DNA from: Tiliqua scincoides
Taxonomy: Eukaryota > Chordata > Lepidosauria > Squamata > Scincidae
Length of the DNA stretch: 64,000 bases
NCBI RefSeq assembly: GCF_035046505.1
Contig: NC_089830.1
Span: 18,332,588-18,396,587, forward strand
Reading direction: 5' to 3'
Under the pieces are notes generated by a model. It was not told the origin of the DNA. It ran no database searches and was given only the letters and a program-made list of their open reading frames with translations. Below are positions 43,136 through 53,820 of this stretch, in pieces. A program made the position numbers and the translations under genes. The first letter of the stretch is position 1; each line of letters begins with the position of its first letter.

Positions 43136-43481
43136 GGGTCCAATCTTACCCAACTTTTCAGAGCTGATGCAGCTGCACCAAGGGGGGATGCACTACATCC
43201 TGTGGTGGGGGCAGTCATGGTTGGCAAACTTCAGTCTCGAAAGACTATGGTATAAGCCTACAGCACCCGGTATTCCCAGGCGGTCTCCCATCCAAGTACT
43301 AACCAGGCCTGACCCTGCTTAGCTTCCGAGATCAGATGAGATTGGGCATGTGCAGGGTAACAGTTGCTGCCAGGGGGGGCAGTCATGGGGGCAGTCATGG
43401 AGGCCTCCATAAGGTAAGGGAATGAGTGTTCCCTTTCCTTGGGGTTGCATGAGCACTAGAAAGTTGGATAGGATTGGGCCC
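43136..43481 (+). mobile_element. GGGCCC-type MITE, TTA duplication, carrying a 5S-SINE
   Basis: The left end GGGTCCAATCTTACCCAACT and right end AAAGTTGGATAGGATTGGGCCC are inverted copies. TTA lies on both sides (43133-43135 and 43482-43484). Without the SINE and its duplication the element is ~178 bp, the same size as 6364 and 7414. Confidence 0.88.
43221..43374 (-). mobile_element. 5S rRNA-derived SINE, full-length, 14-bp duplication
   Basis: The minus-strand copy runs from head GGCAGCAACTGTTACCCTGC through the 5S promoter region to the tail ending GAAGTTTGCCAA. Flanks GGGGGCAGTCATGG at 43207-43220 and 43375-43388 are identical and belong to the host MITE. Confidence 0.95.
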
Positions 43482-43690
43482 TTAATGTTTGTTCCAGGTA
43501 AACTGGTGGAAAGCTTAATTAAAGACAGCATGATTAAGCACATAGAATGAGCTTTACTGAAGGAGAATCAGCCTTGTTTCTCCAGGGGTGAGCCTTACCT
43601 CACTAACCTCCTGCTGAGAACATCAGCAAGTATGGGGATGGAAATGATCTGGTTGACATGGTAGTCTTAGACATTACAAAAAAAAAAAGT

Positions 43691-44289
43691 TTAATAAAGT
43701 CCCCCACCAAAGTCTTGTGGGTAAACGTAGCAGTCATGGGAGTAAGAAAGAAGTCAGGTCCATATATGGGCTGGGTAATTGGCGTCTGAGGAGTGTCAGA
43801 GAGTGTGTTGGGCCAGGAAAAGGGGGATAGGATCTTGGTGTGCACAGCTACTGCTAAGCTCCTTCCTTTCCCATCTCTGAACCATCCTTGGTTTGGCCCG
43901 CTGCACACCTTGATCCTCCCCCAAACCACTCCTATTGCCATTTTTCCTGCTCTGGTATGGGCTGGGTGAATCAGTGGTGCACTAGTGGATTCTCCAGCCA
44001 ATTCAGCCAGTGGTTCTAGCCCACACACCATCGGAGTGACTTTTGTGCCACCATCCCCAGGACCAATGGCAGTAGATTGCAGGATCTGCTGCCATGAGCC
44101 CTGGAAAGGTTTGGGGCCTAAGAAGGCTGTGATTTAGACTTACAAAAGTCTGCATGGTATGGACAGAGATACATTTTTCACCTTCTCCTTCTATACTAGA
44201 ATAGGGTTCATCTAATAAAACTGATTAATGAGCCCTATTGCTTTAGGTTGTGTACTTCCTATATATATAGGAAGTATATATACTTCCAT
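43691..44289. other. Unassigned non-coding stretch
   Basis: I recognise no gene or repeat. A TATATA-containing inverted pair lies near 44258-44285 (ACTTCCTATATATATAGG and GAAGTATATATACTTCC). Confidence 0.45.
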
Positions 44290-44915
44290 TAGTTACTTCT
44301 TAACACAGTGCATGGTTCGACTGTGGAATTCATTGCCACAAGGTGTGATGATAACCACTAGCTTGAAAAATTCTAAGAGGGAATTGAATAAACACACGGA
44401 GGAGCACATCTATCAATGGCTACTAGCCACAATAGATGTGAGTCACCACTGGGTTCTGCATCAGTATGCCTTTAAAAGGAGATTGGGCAGATTTCTGGAG
44501 GAAAACTCCATCACAGGTTACAGACCATGATGGGCATGTAGTCTGAGATTAGGTGGTCGCTTTTCATAGGGCTGGGTAGAAATTTTTTTTCTTTTGTTAT
44601 CCAAATTGGCCGTGGATGGCAGTTTTTTTTACCTACCCCAGACTGGCGAGGGAGGAACAGTGTGCTCAGTAGGTTTCATGTTTTAAAAATTGGTCTCTGG
44701 TGTTTAATAAGGTGGCCCAAGTTAAACCTAAGCTGCGGTCTGGTGTCTTCATTGGGGGGGTGCGAGGGTAAATAGAATGCCAGATGCAGGGGAGTGACAG
44801 CAAGATGCAAGTATCTTGTTGGCCGAGGCATCTGATGGGCCACTGTGAGATACAGGAAGGTAGACTAGATGGGCCCTAGGCCTGATTCAGCAGGCTTCTT
44901 CTTATGTCCTTATGC
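44290..44915 (+). mobile_element. CR1-type LINE 3' end with internal duplication
   Basis: The C-terminal codons VRLWNSLPQGVM, TTSLKNSKRELNKH and FKRRLGRFLEENSITGY are followed by a UTR with GATACAGGAAGGTAGACTAG and an end at CTTCTTATGTCCTTATG. The FKR(E/R)L motif occurs twice (44372 and 44472), so the coding end carries an insertion or partial duplication. The UTR holds ~200 bp of unrelated sequence near 44560-44770. Confidence 0.8.
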
Positions 44916-44924
44916 CTCTGAATA

Positions 44925-45075
44925 CCAACTACAAGGAAGCAATGGGGGAATAGAAGTATGTCTTGATCTCTTGCTTTTGGGCTTCCCAGAATCAGCTGTT
45001 GGACCACTGTGGGATACAGGATGCTGGACTTTCTGGGCCTTTGGCCTGATCTAGCAGGGTTGTCCTTTTGTGCCT
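44925..45075 (+). mobile_element. CR1-type 3' UTR fragment
   Basis: ACCACTGTGGGATACAGGAT, GCTGGACTTTCTGGGCCTTT and GGCCTGATCTAGCAGGGTTG are the usual terminal UTR motifs. It directly follows the previous CR1 copy. Confidence 0.7.
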
Positions 45076-45887
45076 GGTCTGATCCAAGTCCTGAACCAGA
45101 CAGACCTCGGAACAGTTTTTTATTGCCATTCTCCTATTTCCCCATTGCCTGATTTGTCAGTAGGAGCAAGGGAAATTGGTTACCTATTTCACCGGGAGGG
45201 TCCATGGATCCCAAGGCAAGGTCTGTTCCCCTGCTCCGCGAGTCAATCCTCTCCTCGCTGTTGCAACCCAGCACACAAAAGGAAGCTTGTTAGTAAAGCC
45301 TCGGGAGCGGGCGTTCGGGTGCATTTTTTTGCATACATTTTCAAGCCTGTGCCGAAACACAAAGTGGGTTTTTCGTGTGTGTGCATGTGCAACGTTGCCA
45401 CTGAAAAGCGAGGGAGATGAAGGGGCTCGAGGAGGAGGAGGGGTGGGAAGGAGGAAGGCTGCCTCCGTACAAAAAAGCTTAGCCTGATAAAATATTTAGG
45501 ACGGGCTCACGCATCGGAATATTAATACTTTGCATTTCTTGTGCTTGCACTCTGTTGATCTTCATTCTCCAGTGACCTTGTTTACAGTATCTGAATTTGC
45601 AGTCTGCATTTTAATAAGGCCCTGAGAGAAGGTCTGAGACACAGCGTCTCACTGAACCAACTTCAAAACCCTCCTCTGACTGGTTAACATTCTGAAGGCT
45701 GGGCGAAAGCTCAGAGATCTGTGGGGGCGTCCTATGCAGAGAACCAATGGGGGGGGGAGTGGGGCCTTCATCACCCCAAAGACACCCCACTAGGTGGCGC
45801 TGCCGTCAGTGTTTCTGCAAAGGGGAGCCGGAACCAGATGGGTCCCTTCATCTCCGGAATGCTGTGGGGGCTCAAGATGATTTATTT

Positions 45888-45891
<4 letters not shown>
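45076..45891. other. Unassigned, partly unique-looking
   Basis: 45480-45640 is AT-rich and non-repetitive (GATAAAATATTTAGGACG, CGGAATATTAATACTTTGC), a weak candidate conserved non-coding element. No exon is recognised. Confidence 0.4.

Positions 45892-45937
<46 letters not shown>
45892..45937. repeat. (TC)n microsatellite
   Basis: An uninterrupted TC run of more than 20 units. Confidence 0.97.
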
Positions 45938-45940
<3 letters not shown>

Positions 45941-46088
45941 ACTCAGAAAAGAGATTGGCAGTCCCTGGAGTGGAATAATCAATGCCGGAATAATTATCAA
46001 TCTACACTTCGCCCCCTCGTCATCTCCAGGTGACACGAGGAAAATCAAAAGCTGGCCGTTCTTGATGGCACAGTTGTAAGTAACAAGA

Positions 46089-46328
46089 GGCAGGCTGTGC
46101 AGCATGGCCTTTCCCAGTTTGAAGAGACACTTGGCCAACAGTCTGAGGCTAAGAGGCAAAGATGGAAGGCCCACAGCCAGGGAGACAGACCAGGGACAGA
46201 CTGCACTTGCTCCCGGTGTGGAAGGGATTGTCACTCCCGAATTGGCCTTTTCAGCCACACTAGACGCTGTTCCAGAACCACCTTTCAGAGTGTGATACCA
46301 GAGTCTTTCGAGACTGAAGGTTGCCAAC
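46089..46328 (+). mobile_element. LINE-A 3' fragment, 11-bp duplication
   Basis: This is the shortest LINE-A copy (240 bp). It starts at the codons for RQAVQHGLSQFEETLGQQ and keeps the finger and tail. AAGTAACAAGA flanks it at 46078-46088 and 46329-46339. The frame to the end of the C-terminal domain is still open. Confidence 0.93.
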
Positions 46329-46777
46329 AAGTAACAAGAAGCTGCCGTGGAAACCTGGGTTCAGAAATCCGTCCCAAGTTATCTAAGGGCACAATTCTCA
46401 CTTGGCATGTGCTGCATCCAGCACAAGTTTGGGGCCAAAAGCAGCGCAACCGAAGGCAAGGGGAAGCGATTCCCCTTCCCCTGTGTTGCGCAGCAGCAAC
46501 CCCAAAAGTTCTACCTGGATCTGCGCCACCCGACAAGCAGCCTGGAGCAGCCTGGAGCCATGCGTGCTGTCCAGGAATGGGGGCAGGATCTAGAATAACT
46601 GCAGGATCCTGTCCCTGCCTATCACTCCCTGCCCGCCCACTCCCAGGACAAAGCCTTTACTGGGGCCACCATGGCAAATCAGCCTACTCCCTAAAGGTAC
46701 ATTTGTCCCTGGCACTGCTACCAGTACTGAAGCTTCAGAAGTCAATCCAGCCAGATGGGTGATCTGATGGGCTACCT

Positions 46778-47006
46778 TGGTGATTTTCAGCCACTGTGCC
46801 ACGCCGCATTGGAGTACCGTGTATGGTCTGCAGGTGTACCATGGGAGTTTGGGGGAGGGTCATATATTAGTAGGCTCATTGGGGGACGCGAGTCCCCCAC
46901 CTGCAGTGCGGTGCGCCTTGCCAATTGTCCAAGAACCAACGGTGCACCTTGACAATTTTAACACCTTCTCAGTGTGCCATGAGATGAAAAAGTTGGAAAA
47001 TGGTTG
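46778..47006 (+). mobile_element. hAT MITE (16587 family)
   Basis: TGGTGATTTTCAGCCACTGT at the left and GTTGGAAAATGGTTG at the right. Flanks GGCTACCT (46770-46777) and GGCTACAT (47007-47014) agree in 7 of 8. The interior has GTATGGTCTGCAGGTGTACC and CTTCTCAGTGTGCCATGAGA. Confidence 0.82.
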
Positions 47007-47530
47007 GGCTACATGATGGGTATGGGCCAATCCCTGGTGCCCCCCCCTCCCACTGATTTTGTGGTGGAAACTACTGCAAGAAGTGAGAGGTGTCTCTTCC
47101 CTTTTCTAATTCCTATTCTTCCTTCTCCTTGACCACATCAAGGAGAGATGGTTATGGAGGAGAGATGGTTATGATACAGCGACCCATCTTAGAAGCATTC
47201 ATGCTTTCCTGAATAGCTTTCAGGTGTGCCATTTCTTCTAAGACCTGATGACTTAATTCAGTTAAGGGAAGTGATCATTTGTTGGATTCCATCCAGTATG
47301 AATTGAAGCCATCTTGGACTTCCCTTCCTGGCTCTATCAAAGAGGTGCTCCAGGGGTGGAGGATATACAGGTTCAGCCTATTTTTACACGGATTTTTTGA
47401 ACACGGATTTGACACAATACGAATGGCCACTGCAAATGAGAAGGAATGTGCTGATCCCTGGAGAAGGGAAAAAATGCATCCCTTTAAAATCAGTTTAAAA
47501 AACTGAACAGTCCTTTAACAATAACCTCCT

Positions 47531-47534
<4 letters not shown>

Positions 47535-47596
<62 letters not shown>
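47535..47596. repeat. (GA)n microsatellite
   Basis: About 30 GA units, inside the Tigger-like shell. Confidence 0.97.
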
Positions 47597-47795
47597 ACAG
47601 CTGGCTGACAATCCATCATTCCCTCTCTCTCCAGGCGACCCCTTCCTTCCCCCTGAGCATGTGAAAGATCCCCCTGAGCATGTGAAAGAAAGGTGATCAC
47701 TTTGCATTGGTGAAGGGAGGGGCTAGCTTGGAGGACAACTGATTGATGGATTGTCTTCTTAATGACTCTTATCTTACATCTTATCTTACAGACCT

Positions 47796-48160
47796 GGGCA
47801 GGAGGTCTGGTCTAGAGGGTAGAGCCTCCGTCTGCCTGAAGATAACATCCACAAGGTCGCCAGTTCGAGGCCACCGGCACCGTGCGACCTTGAAGCAGCT
47901 GACAAGCTGAAGCCAAGCGATTCCATCTGCTCTGAGCGTGGGAGGATGGAGGCCAGAATGTGAAGCCAGATCGGAATGAAACACCTTGAATGTAGTGGCT
48001 CTTGAAAGAAAGAACCTTCTTTCAAATTGAAAAATCCCTATTTAATAATGGATTTAAATAAAAGCCTGCCTATGTAAACCGCCTTGAATAAAGTCTTGAA
48101 TAAAGACCAAGAAAGGTGGTATATAAATACTTGTTGTTGTTGTTGTTGTTGTTGTTGTAT
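47796..48160 (+). mobile_element. Long tRNA-derived SINE
   Basis: The head AGGTCTGGTCTAGAGGGTAG and B box CCAGTTCGAGGCC precede a body shared with 13997 (AGCTGACAAGCTGA, GCCTGCCTATGTAAACCGCC). It ends GGTGGTATATAAATACTTG and a (TTG)n tail at 48129-48158. I found no clear duplication. It lies inside the Tigger-like shell and is therefore younger than it. Confidence 0.88.
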
Positions 48161-48722
48161 CACAAAGGTCAGCAAGGGTGATTTTAAATCACCGGAGCAA
48201 ATAAACTTTGTTTTTTTTAAAACTGATTTGCTATAGTGCATTTTTTGCCATCCACTTGAGTGCTTGGAATGGAACCCACTCGAATAACGAGGCTCAACCT
48301 GTATTCAGGTTTTGTTTTAGTTCCGTTCTCCTCCATGTTGACGTTTTGATTAGAAATTCTCAGCAGGGGTAAAACTTCAAGAGAATCCCTTGAAGTCAAC
48401 CTCAGGCCACCCTCTGGAACAACAGATTTGCTACCCCAATAAGTTTTTCCAAGAAGGCAAATTTCACTTTTGTCCTTGGGGTTCTTCAGAGTGGGCCATG
48501 CCAACCGCAAGTCCCAAGGCGGAGGATAAAAAGCCAGAAAGCAACTCATACTAAGCACCTTCTAAACAGAAACAAGCTTATCTCCCCTATGATAAGCCAA
48601 ACATCTGTTTCAGCATTACTTAAGAATGATTTAATTTAATTTTTTTTTTTGCTTGTATTTCTGTGCCTCTAAGAATCATATTCTTGTTCCTTATCTTTAG
48701 GCAATATAAACAGTTTCTTTAA

Positions 48723-48923
48723 GGGCACAATCCTAACCCCTTATGTCAGTGCTTTCCAGCACTGACATAAGGGCAATGCAGCTCTGAGGTAAGGGAACAA
48801 ACATTCCCTTACTTTGAGAAGGCCTCCATGAGTGCCACCCAACTGCAAGATTCAGCACACATCCCTTTGGCACTGCTATGCCAGTGCTGGAAAGCACTGA
48901 CATAAGGGGTTAGGATTGCGCTC
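48723..48923 (+). mobile_element. GGGCCC-type MITE variant with long inverted ends, TAA duplication
   Basis: GGGCACAATCCTAACCCCTT and TTAGGATTGCGCTC at the tips are followed inward by ATGTCAGTGCTTTCCAGCAC and CAGTGCTGGAAAGCACTGAC, so the inverted ends exceed 30 bp. TAA lies on both sides (48720-48722 and 48924-48926). The interior is in the reverse orientation relative to 6364. Confidence 0.85.
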
Positions 48924-49160
48924 TAAATACATATGTCTTGATTAGCTAAATGTTACTGTTATGGTTGTTGGATCTCAGGTCTTCAGTCTCATGTTTTGAA
49001 GGACCATCTCAGCACCCCATCTAAGCTCCCATATTTTGAGTTCTTGAAGCCTGTTTTGGACGTCCACCTCCACTACCTTCCCTTTCTCTTCCACAGTTGA
49101 CATGCAGACTCTACTTCCTGTTAGTACTCTCTCATTGGCTTCTCCAGCGTTCCTCTAGTA

Positions 49161-49520
49161 CAGTGTTTCTCAAACTGTGGGTTGGGACCCACTAGGGTGG
49201 TCGCAAGCCAATTTCAGGTGGGGTCCCCATTCATTTCAATATTTTATTTTTAATATATTAGACTCGATGCTACCATGGCATGTGACTGCATTTGGGGACG
49301 TTACTGATCTGTACTTTTAACAGGCTACTATGTATATGCTTTTTACAATGATAGTCAATGGGACTGACTCCTGGGCAAGTGTGGGTAGGATTGCAGCCTA
49401 GGATGGTGAAAAATTTTCCTGCTTGATGACGTCACTTCTGGTCATGACACCATCTGGTGGGTCCTGACAGATTTTCATTCTAAAAAGTGAGTCCCAGCGC
49501 TAACAGTTTGAGAACCATTA
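49161..49520 (+). mobile_element. hAT MITE (TTCTCAAACTGTG ends), exact 8-bp duplication
   Basis: CAGTGTTTCTCAAACTGTGG at the left, ACAGTTTGAGAACCATTA at the right. CTCTAGTA at 49153-49160 and 49521-49528 is identical. The interior includes a GCAGCC-MITE-like GGGTAGGATTGCAGCCTAGG. It is closely related to 59402. Confidence 0.93.
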
Positions 49521-49528
49521 CTCTAGTA

Positions 49529-50633
49529 GCTATGAGTCTAGGTTCCCTCTGTTTGCTTTCTTTTCCAAAGTGTTTCAAAGCAAAAGGGGGAAAAAAACTT
49601 TCTTTTGCAAAACATCTGCAAATGAAAAGGGGTGAGTCCTGAGTGCAATGGGGGGGAATTGAGCTGCTGATAAGTGAAACTGTGGATATGGGACCCGTAG
49701 TTAGGGGGGAGGCCTGCACTTGCAAAGAATTGCATGCTGAAAAGAGAACATGCTGCCTTTATCCCACTCGGAAAAATTGATAAAATATCTCTACAAATGA
49801 TTTCCCGCCTGTTCCCCCACGTTTTGCTATGAAGTCAACTTCACAACGTATTTTTAAATGGCATTCAATAGTGCGCAAGTATTAGTACACGACATCGCCA
49901 GACCAAAAGAACATAACAATAGTATGTGACATTACTGGCCTCTGTGTGTGTGCGTATGTGTGAGAAAGTGCCCCGTCCAAGATCACGGTTGAGGTTGAAA
50001 TAGCACAGAATTTATTAATGTTATTTACTCTGGTTCTAGCTAGAAATTCAAAATAGGGAAAGCCACTGTGGCAGGAGTACTAGAGACTCCAATAGCGCTT
50101 GACAAGAAAAGGCTCCTCCGGCTAAATTAATGGAGGATTAACCTCAGTCCACTGGATCTGCCCAGATGGCTCCCTCTGTGCTTTCCAAACTCTCACTGCC
50201 TTTTGTACAAAGCAATAGCAAAGCAGCTTTCAGGATGTATGTTCTCAAAGAGCCTTCCACCCGTGTGATGCCGCTGCTTGTCAATTCAAGAGTAAAAGAA
50301 GAAGCAGGGCCTCCAAGAGGCAGCAGATTGGGGGGGAAGGTGCCCACTTCTGTTCGCTTACTCACTCACCTCCACTCCTCCTCCTCCTTCTCCAACTCCA
50401 TGAATTGGAAAAGGAAGAGGTGGGATGAAGCAGAAAAGAAAGCAAACCCTGGTACATGGGTCCTTTGCGGCCCTTGGGGGTCTCCCAATCTGGCCCGCAG
50501 GGAGCCCCCTTCTCCAATGAGACTCTGGCCCATCAGAGACAGTTGGAACCCGTGCTGGCCTGTGTCCACCAGACTTGAGCTGCGGGCCAAGTTGCAGCAA
50601 GGCCTTTTATAGTCTCCATGTATTTCTGCTTTC
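49529..50633. other. Unassigned non-coding stretch
   Basis: 49740-49900 looks unique (CCTTTATCCCACTCGG, GCGCAAGTATTAGTACACGA). No gene or transposon is recognised. The open frame at 50166-50612 has no known domain. Confidence 0.45.
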
Positions 50634-50641
50634 CTCTAGGG

Positions 50642-51014
50642 CAGGGGTGCTCACACTTTTTTGGCTCGAGAGCTACTTTGAAACCCAGCAAGGCCCGGAG
50701 ATCTACCAGAGTTTTTTTTTACAATGTTCGCGCCATCATAACATAGAACATTTATGTGTACAATGTATGTTGGTGTACCTTGAGCCCCACTGAGTATAAC
50801 AGGACTTACTCCTGAGTAGACATGCCTAGGATTAGGCTGTGAGGCTGCAATCCTAGCCACACTTACCTGGGAGTAAGCCCCATTGAGTACAATGGGCCTT
50901 ACTCCCGGCGTTTCCTCCCAAAGGCACCTGAAAGGGGGGGTCGGCACTCCGCGATCTACTCATTTTGCCTCGTGATCTACCAGTAGATCGCGATCCACCT
51001 ATTGAGCACCCCTG
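50642..51014 (-). mobile_element. hAT MITE 'GATCGCGATC' type
   Basis: This is a reverse-orientation copy of the 37360 element. CAGGGGTGCTCACACTTTTT and GAGCACCCCTG are the ends. Flanks CTCTAGGG (50634-50641) and CTCTAGGC (51015-51022) agree in 7 of 8. The ~98-residue open frame shared with 37426-37722 results from DNA similarity and shows no transposase motif. Confidence 0.93.
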
Positions 51015-51383
51015 CTCTAGGCATTATTTTAGCCCCCCCCCCCAAACACACACACATTGCCTCTGAACAACTTATGTCTCCATGCGTTTCTGGCTTGGTC
51101 TGCATGTTTTCACTGGGCAAGATGTTTGTGGCAAACAGTTCATAGTTCTCATGTGGTCCTACATGCCTGTTTTCTAGTTCTCATGTGTATTGTAAATAAG
51201 TTCTGTAAAACTCATTCATTCACATGTTCCATCTCTAATGTATTCATTTATGTAAATTCATTCAAATTTTGAAATGTAAATTCTTTTTTCCCTGGCCCCT
51301 AACACAGTGTCAGGGAGATGATGTAGCCCTCTTGCCAAAATATTTGCCCACCCCTAGGCTAGAGCATCTCCACTTCTCTAGCC

Positions 51384-51853
51384 CAGGGGTGTCCAAACAT
51401 TTTGGCAGGAGGGCCACATCATCTCTCTGACACTGTGTCAGAGGAAAAAAAGAATGGCCGGGGGGGGGGGGAAGAATAAATTTACATTTAAAATTTGAAT
51501 AAATTTACATAAGTGAATATATTTGAGATGGAACATATGAATGAATGAAGGTATTGCAGTAGCTGAAGGGCTATAAAAGACCTTGCACAAAGCAAGGCCA
51601 GCCTTTCCTTCACTGTCACTGCTGCATCACAGACATGAAACAGCAAGTAGTGAAGGGAGCCTTCATCCCATAGCTCAGGTGAGAGGTTGAACAGTCATCC
51701 TCACATTGAGAGCAGTTGCGTCAGGCCAGCAAGGGCTCCAGCAAGTCTCTGGAGGGCCAGAGGTTCATTGGAGACTGGGTGCTCCCCGCAGGCTGGATTG
51801 GGAGCCCCTGAGGGCCGCAAGTGGCCCCCGGGCCGGGGTTTGGGCACCCCTTC
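51384..51853 (+). mobile_element. hAT MITE (40547 family), exact 8-bp duplication
   Basis: CAGGGGTGTCCAAACATTTT at the left and GGTTTGGGCACCCCTTC at the right. CTCTAGCC at 51376-51383 and 51854-51861 is identical. The upstream 51230-51360 carries the reverse-orientation part of a sister copy (GTGTCAGGGAGATGATGTAG). Confidence 0.9.
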
Positions 51854-51967
51854 CTCTAGCCCACCACTATCTCCTGTTCACACTTCCACTCTATCCTCTT
51901 CTTCCTCCCATTCAGGGAGCGGGAGAAGACGGAGAACAACAGCCCGCACTCAATCCGGAAGCCAAAC

Positions 51968-52150
51968 AGGGATCACATGATGAACCTGATGGCACTGCAA
52001 CACTATATAATCAACCCGATTTGATGAAACGGCAACATAATTGATTATAACAATCAAGTGGCCAATCAGGGATCACATGGTGACCATCATGGCATTGCGA
52101 CACGACGTAACCAATTAGATTTGATGAAGTGGTGACATAACTAAGGGAAA
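51968..52150. repeat. 100-bp imperfect tandem duplication
   Basis: Two units begin AGGGATCACATG, 100 bp apart (51968 and 52068), and share GATGGCACTGCAACAC versus CATGGCATTGCGACAC, then GATTTGATGAA. The second unit is cut short. Confidence 0.75.
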
Positions 52151-53437
52151 GCAAAAATGTAGCTTATCTTGCCCCAATATGACAGGCAGCTGGCTGAAAT
52201 TTCCTCTCCTACACACTAAACTGGGAAAGAAGCCCTGCTGTCCTCTTTTACATCTGATCCACCCCTTTAGCTTGGGACAACTGATGGTCCTTTGCATCTT
52301 CACTTTCCATCAGTATGGGTGCGCCACAAAGCCATTTGCGGATACCTGCAGCCGTTGCGTGGTTCTTCCATACTTCTCCATTTGTTCTGTAGACTCCTGT
52401 ACCCATAGGGGAACTGTGGGTTTGCTGAGATGTGCCAGCCTGGGTGTAATTACTGGATGGGATAAATTTGTTTCCAAGCAAAATGAGTTAACAAACCTCC
52501 TCAAAGAGAAAGAGAAAAGCTAGACCCCTGTGCTCCAAAATTGGCAGTCGTGGAGCGATGGCCAAAACCGAATGCCAATCCCAGCCTGATCTGTAGTACA
52601 AGCCAGAGGCAAAGGGAGATGGGAGGGAAGTCCACTAGGACCATTGCCATCTGGCTCCCAAATCAACCCCAACCTCTCTTTCCCCTTACAGATCGCAGCC
52701 AACTTGATGGCGAGAGTGGGAGGCCAACGGAGCAGGTTAGCAATCGGAGTATCAAAAGGGTTCAGCAGACAATGGAAACAGTGCCGTAAAAAGGCAGCTT
52801 CCAAATGCAAATCTGGGAGGAGGGCCAACTGCTCTGAAAGGGACCTGCTGGAATTATAACCAGACACCCTAGCAGTGAGGCACGCTGCTTGGAAGTCGGG
52901 CAATGTTCAAGTCACACCACCAGGAGGAGCTGTGATTGTTTCCATAAGGCAGCTGGTGGCCGCTGTGCAGTCGGGACTTGCAGGGAGGAAGTTTCAAGTA
53001 GCCCTTGATTTATAGCGCAAGTACTCCCAACCGCAGTGACTATGGGTGATGTCAGAAGCTGCTCGAAACTCACAGAGGTGGCAAAAGCGAACTTGGGGGC
53101 GGAACACAAGAAGCCATGGGAACAGTGGCCATCAATGGCTACTAGATCTCTCATCGATTCTGCTTAGATTGCCGGTCATCTTTGTAAAGCGCTTTGCAAA
53201 AGGTGCTCGCAGGATATGCCTTTGTCAGGCAAGAGATCTGACTTTTCCCAGGCCCCTGAAGCACCCCAGCCTCGCTGAAACTAGCCGTCTCTGTGGACTT
53301 GTCAAGTGCCCACAGAACAAACTGGTGGCATCAGAGTTCCAAGCTCTTGAATCTGCTCCCTGAGCAGCAGCTAACACTGAACAAGCCCCCCCCCCCCCCC
53401 GGTAACAAAACTGTTAACTGGGTGAAACAAAACAGCA
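52151..53437. other. Unassigned non-coding stretch
   Basis: I see no recognised repeat, exon or RNA. A C-run lies at 53387-53400. Open frames up to 127 residues lack family motifs. Confidence 0.45.
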
Positions 53438-53820
53438 TGTATACAGGGGTTCCCTGGTATCTGCAGATCTGGTTATCCACAGTTCCCCCAGCCGCCTTCG
53501 AGGACCCTGTGCACCATTCGTTCATGTAGATTATGGTCCCCCAAAGTGATAGTGTCTTGCTTTAACAAACCCTATAAACAAAATCTTATAATACTACATG
53601 CAGGCAGGCAGCCTGCAGCCTAGAAGGGAACCTAAGAGCGAACATTAACTTCCTACTTCCTGTTCGCTGTAATAAATATAAACAAAATTAATGGGGCACA
53701 GGGAGTTGGAGGGATATGGAGATAGGGTTTCCCCTTATCTGAGGTTTTCAGTAACTGGGTGGGGGGGGGATGGGGAAGGTGACGGACTTATCTCTACAGG
53801 TACCTGGGGATGCCTGTAAA
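53438..53820 (+). mobile_element. Tigger-like MITE, left end certain
   Basis: CAGGGGTTCCCTGGTATCTG following TA, then GATCTGGTTATCCACAGTTC, is the kind of terminus used by Tigger/pogo non-autonomous elements. The right boundary is approximate, near CAGGTACCTGGGGATGCC. Confidence 0.45.

Larger units (their letters stand above)
41348..43690 (+). mobile_element. CR1 LINE ORF2 remnant with three insertions
   Basis: Translated pieces in order match CR1: AKNIKATNKNLFKYIKSR and KPAREAVG near 41505-41580, LFFASLFFAEDVEQIS before 41700, then residues corresponding to INKSLAEMAS near 42920, PEDWIVANAT near 43055, and GKLVESLIKDSMIKH with KENQPCFSRGEPYLTNLLL at 43495-43620. The interruptions are the LINE-A derivative (41737-42217), a hAT MITE (42266-42894) and a GGGCCC MITE (43136-43481). 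The frame is broken many times. The 3' part is missing after about 43690. Confidence 0.85.
47368..48301. mobile_element. Tigger-like MITE shell with TA flanks, carrying a SINE
   Basis: CAGGTTCAGCCTATTTTTAC at the left and ATAACGAGGCTCAACCTG at the right are inverted ends, each flanked by TA (47366-47367 and 48302-48303). TA duplication and this terminus fit Tc1/mariner-Tigger non-autonomous elements. A (GA)n tract and a tRNA-SINE lie inside. A similar shell is at 10027-11513. Confidence 0.65.

Noticed and set aside
52520-52903. A 127-residue open frame as a host exon
   Set aside because: No family motif, no convincing splice sites, and overlapping frames of similar size on the other strand.
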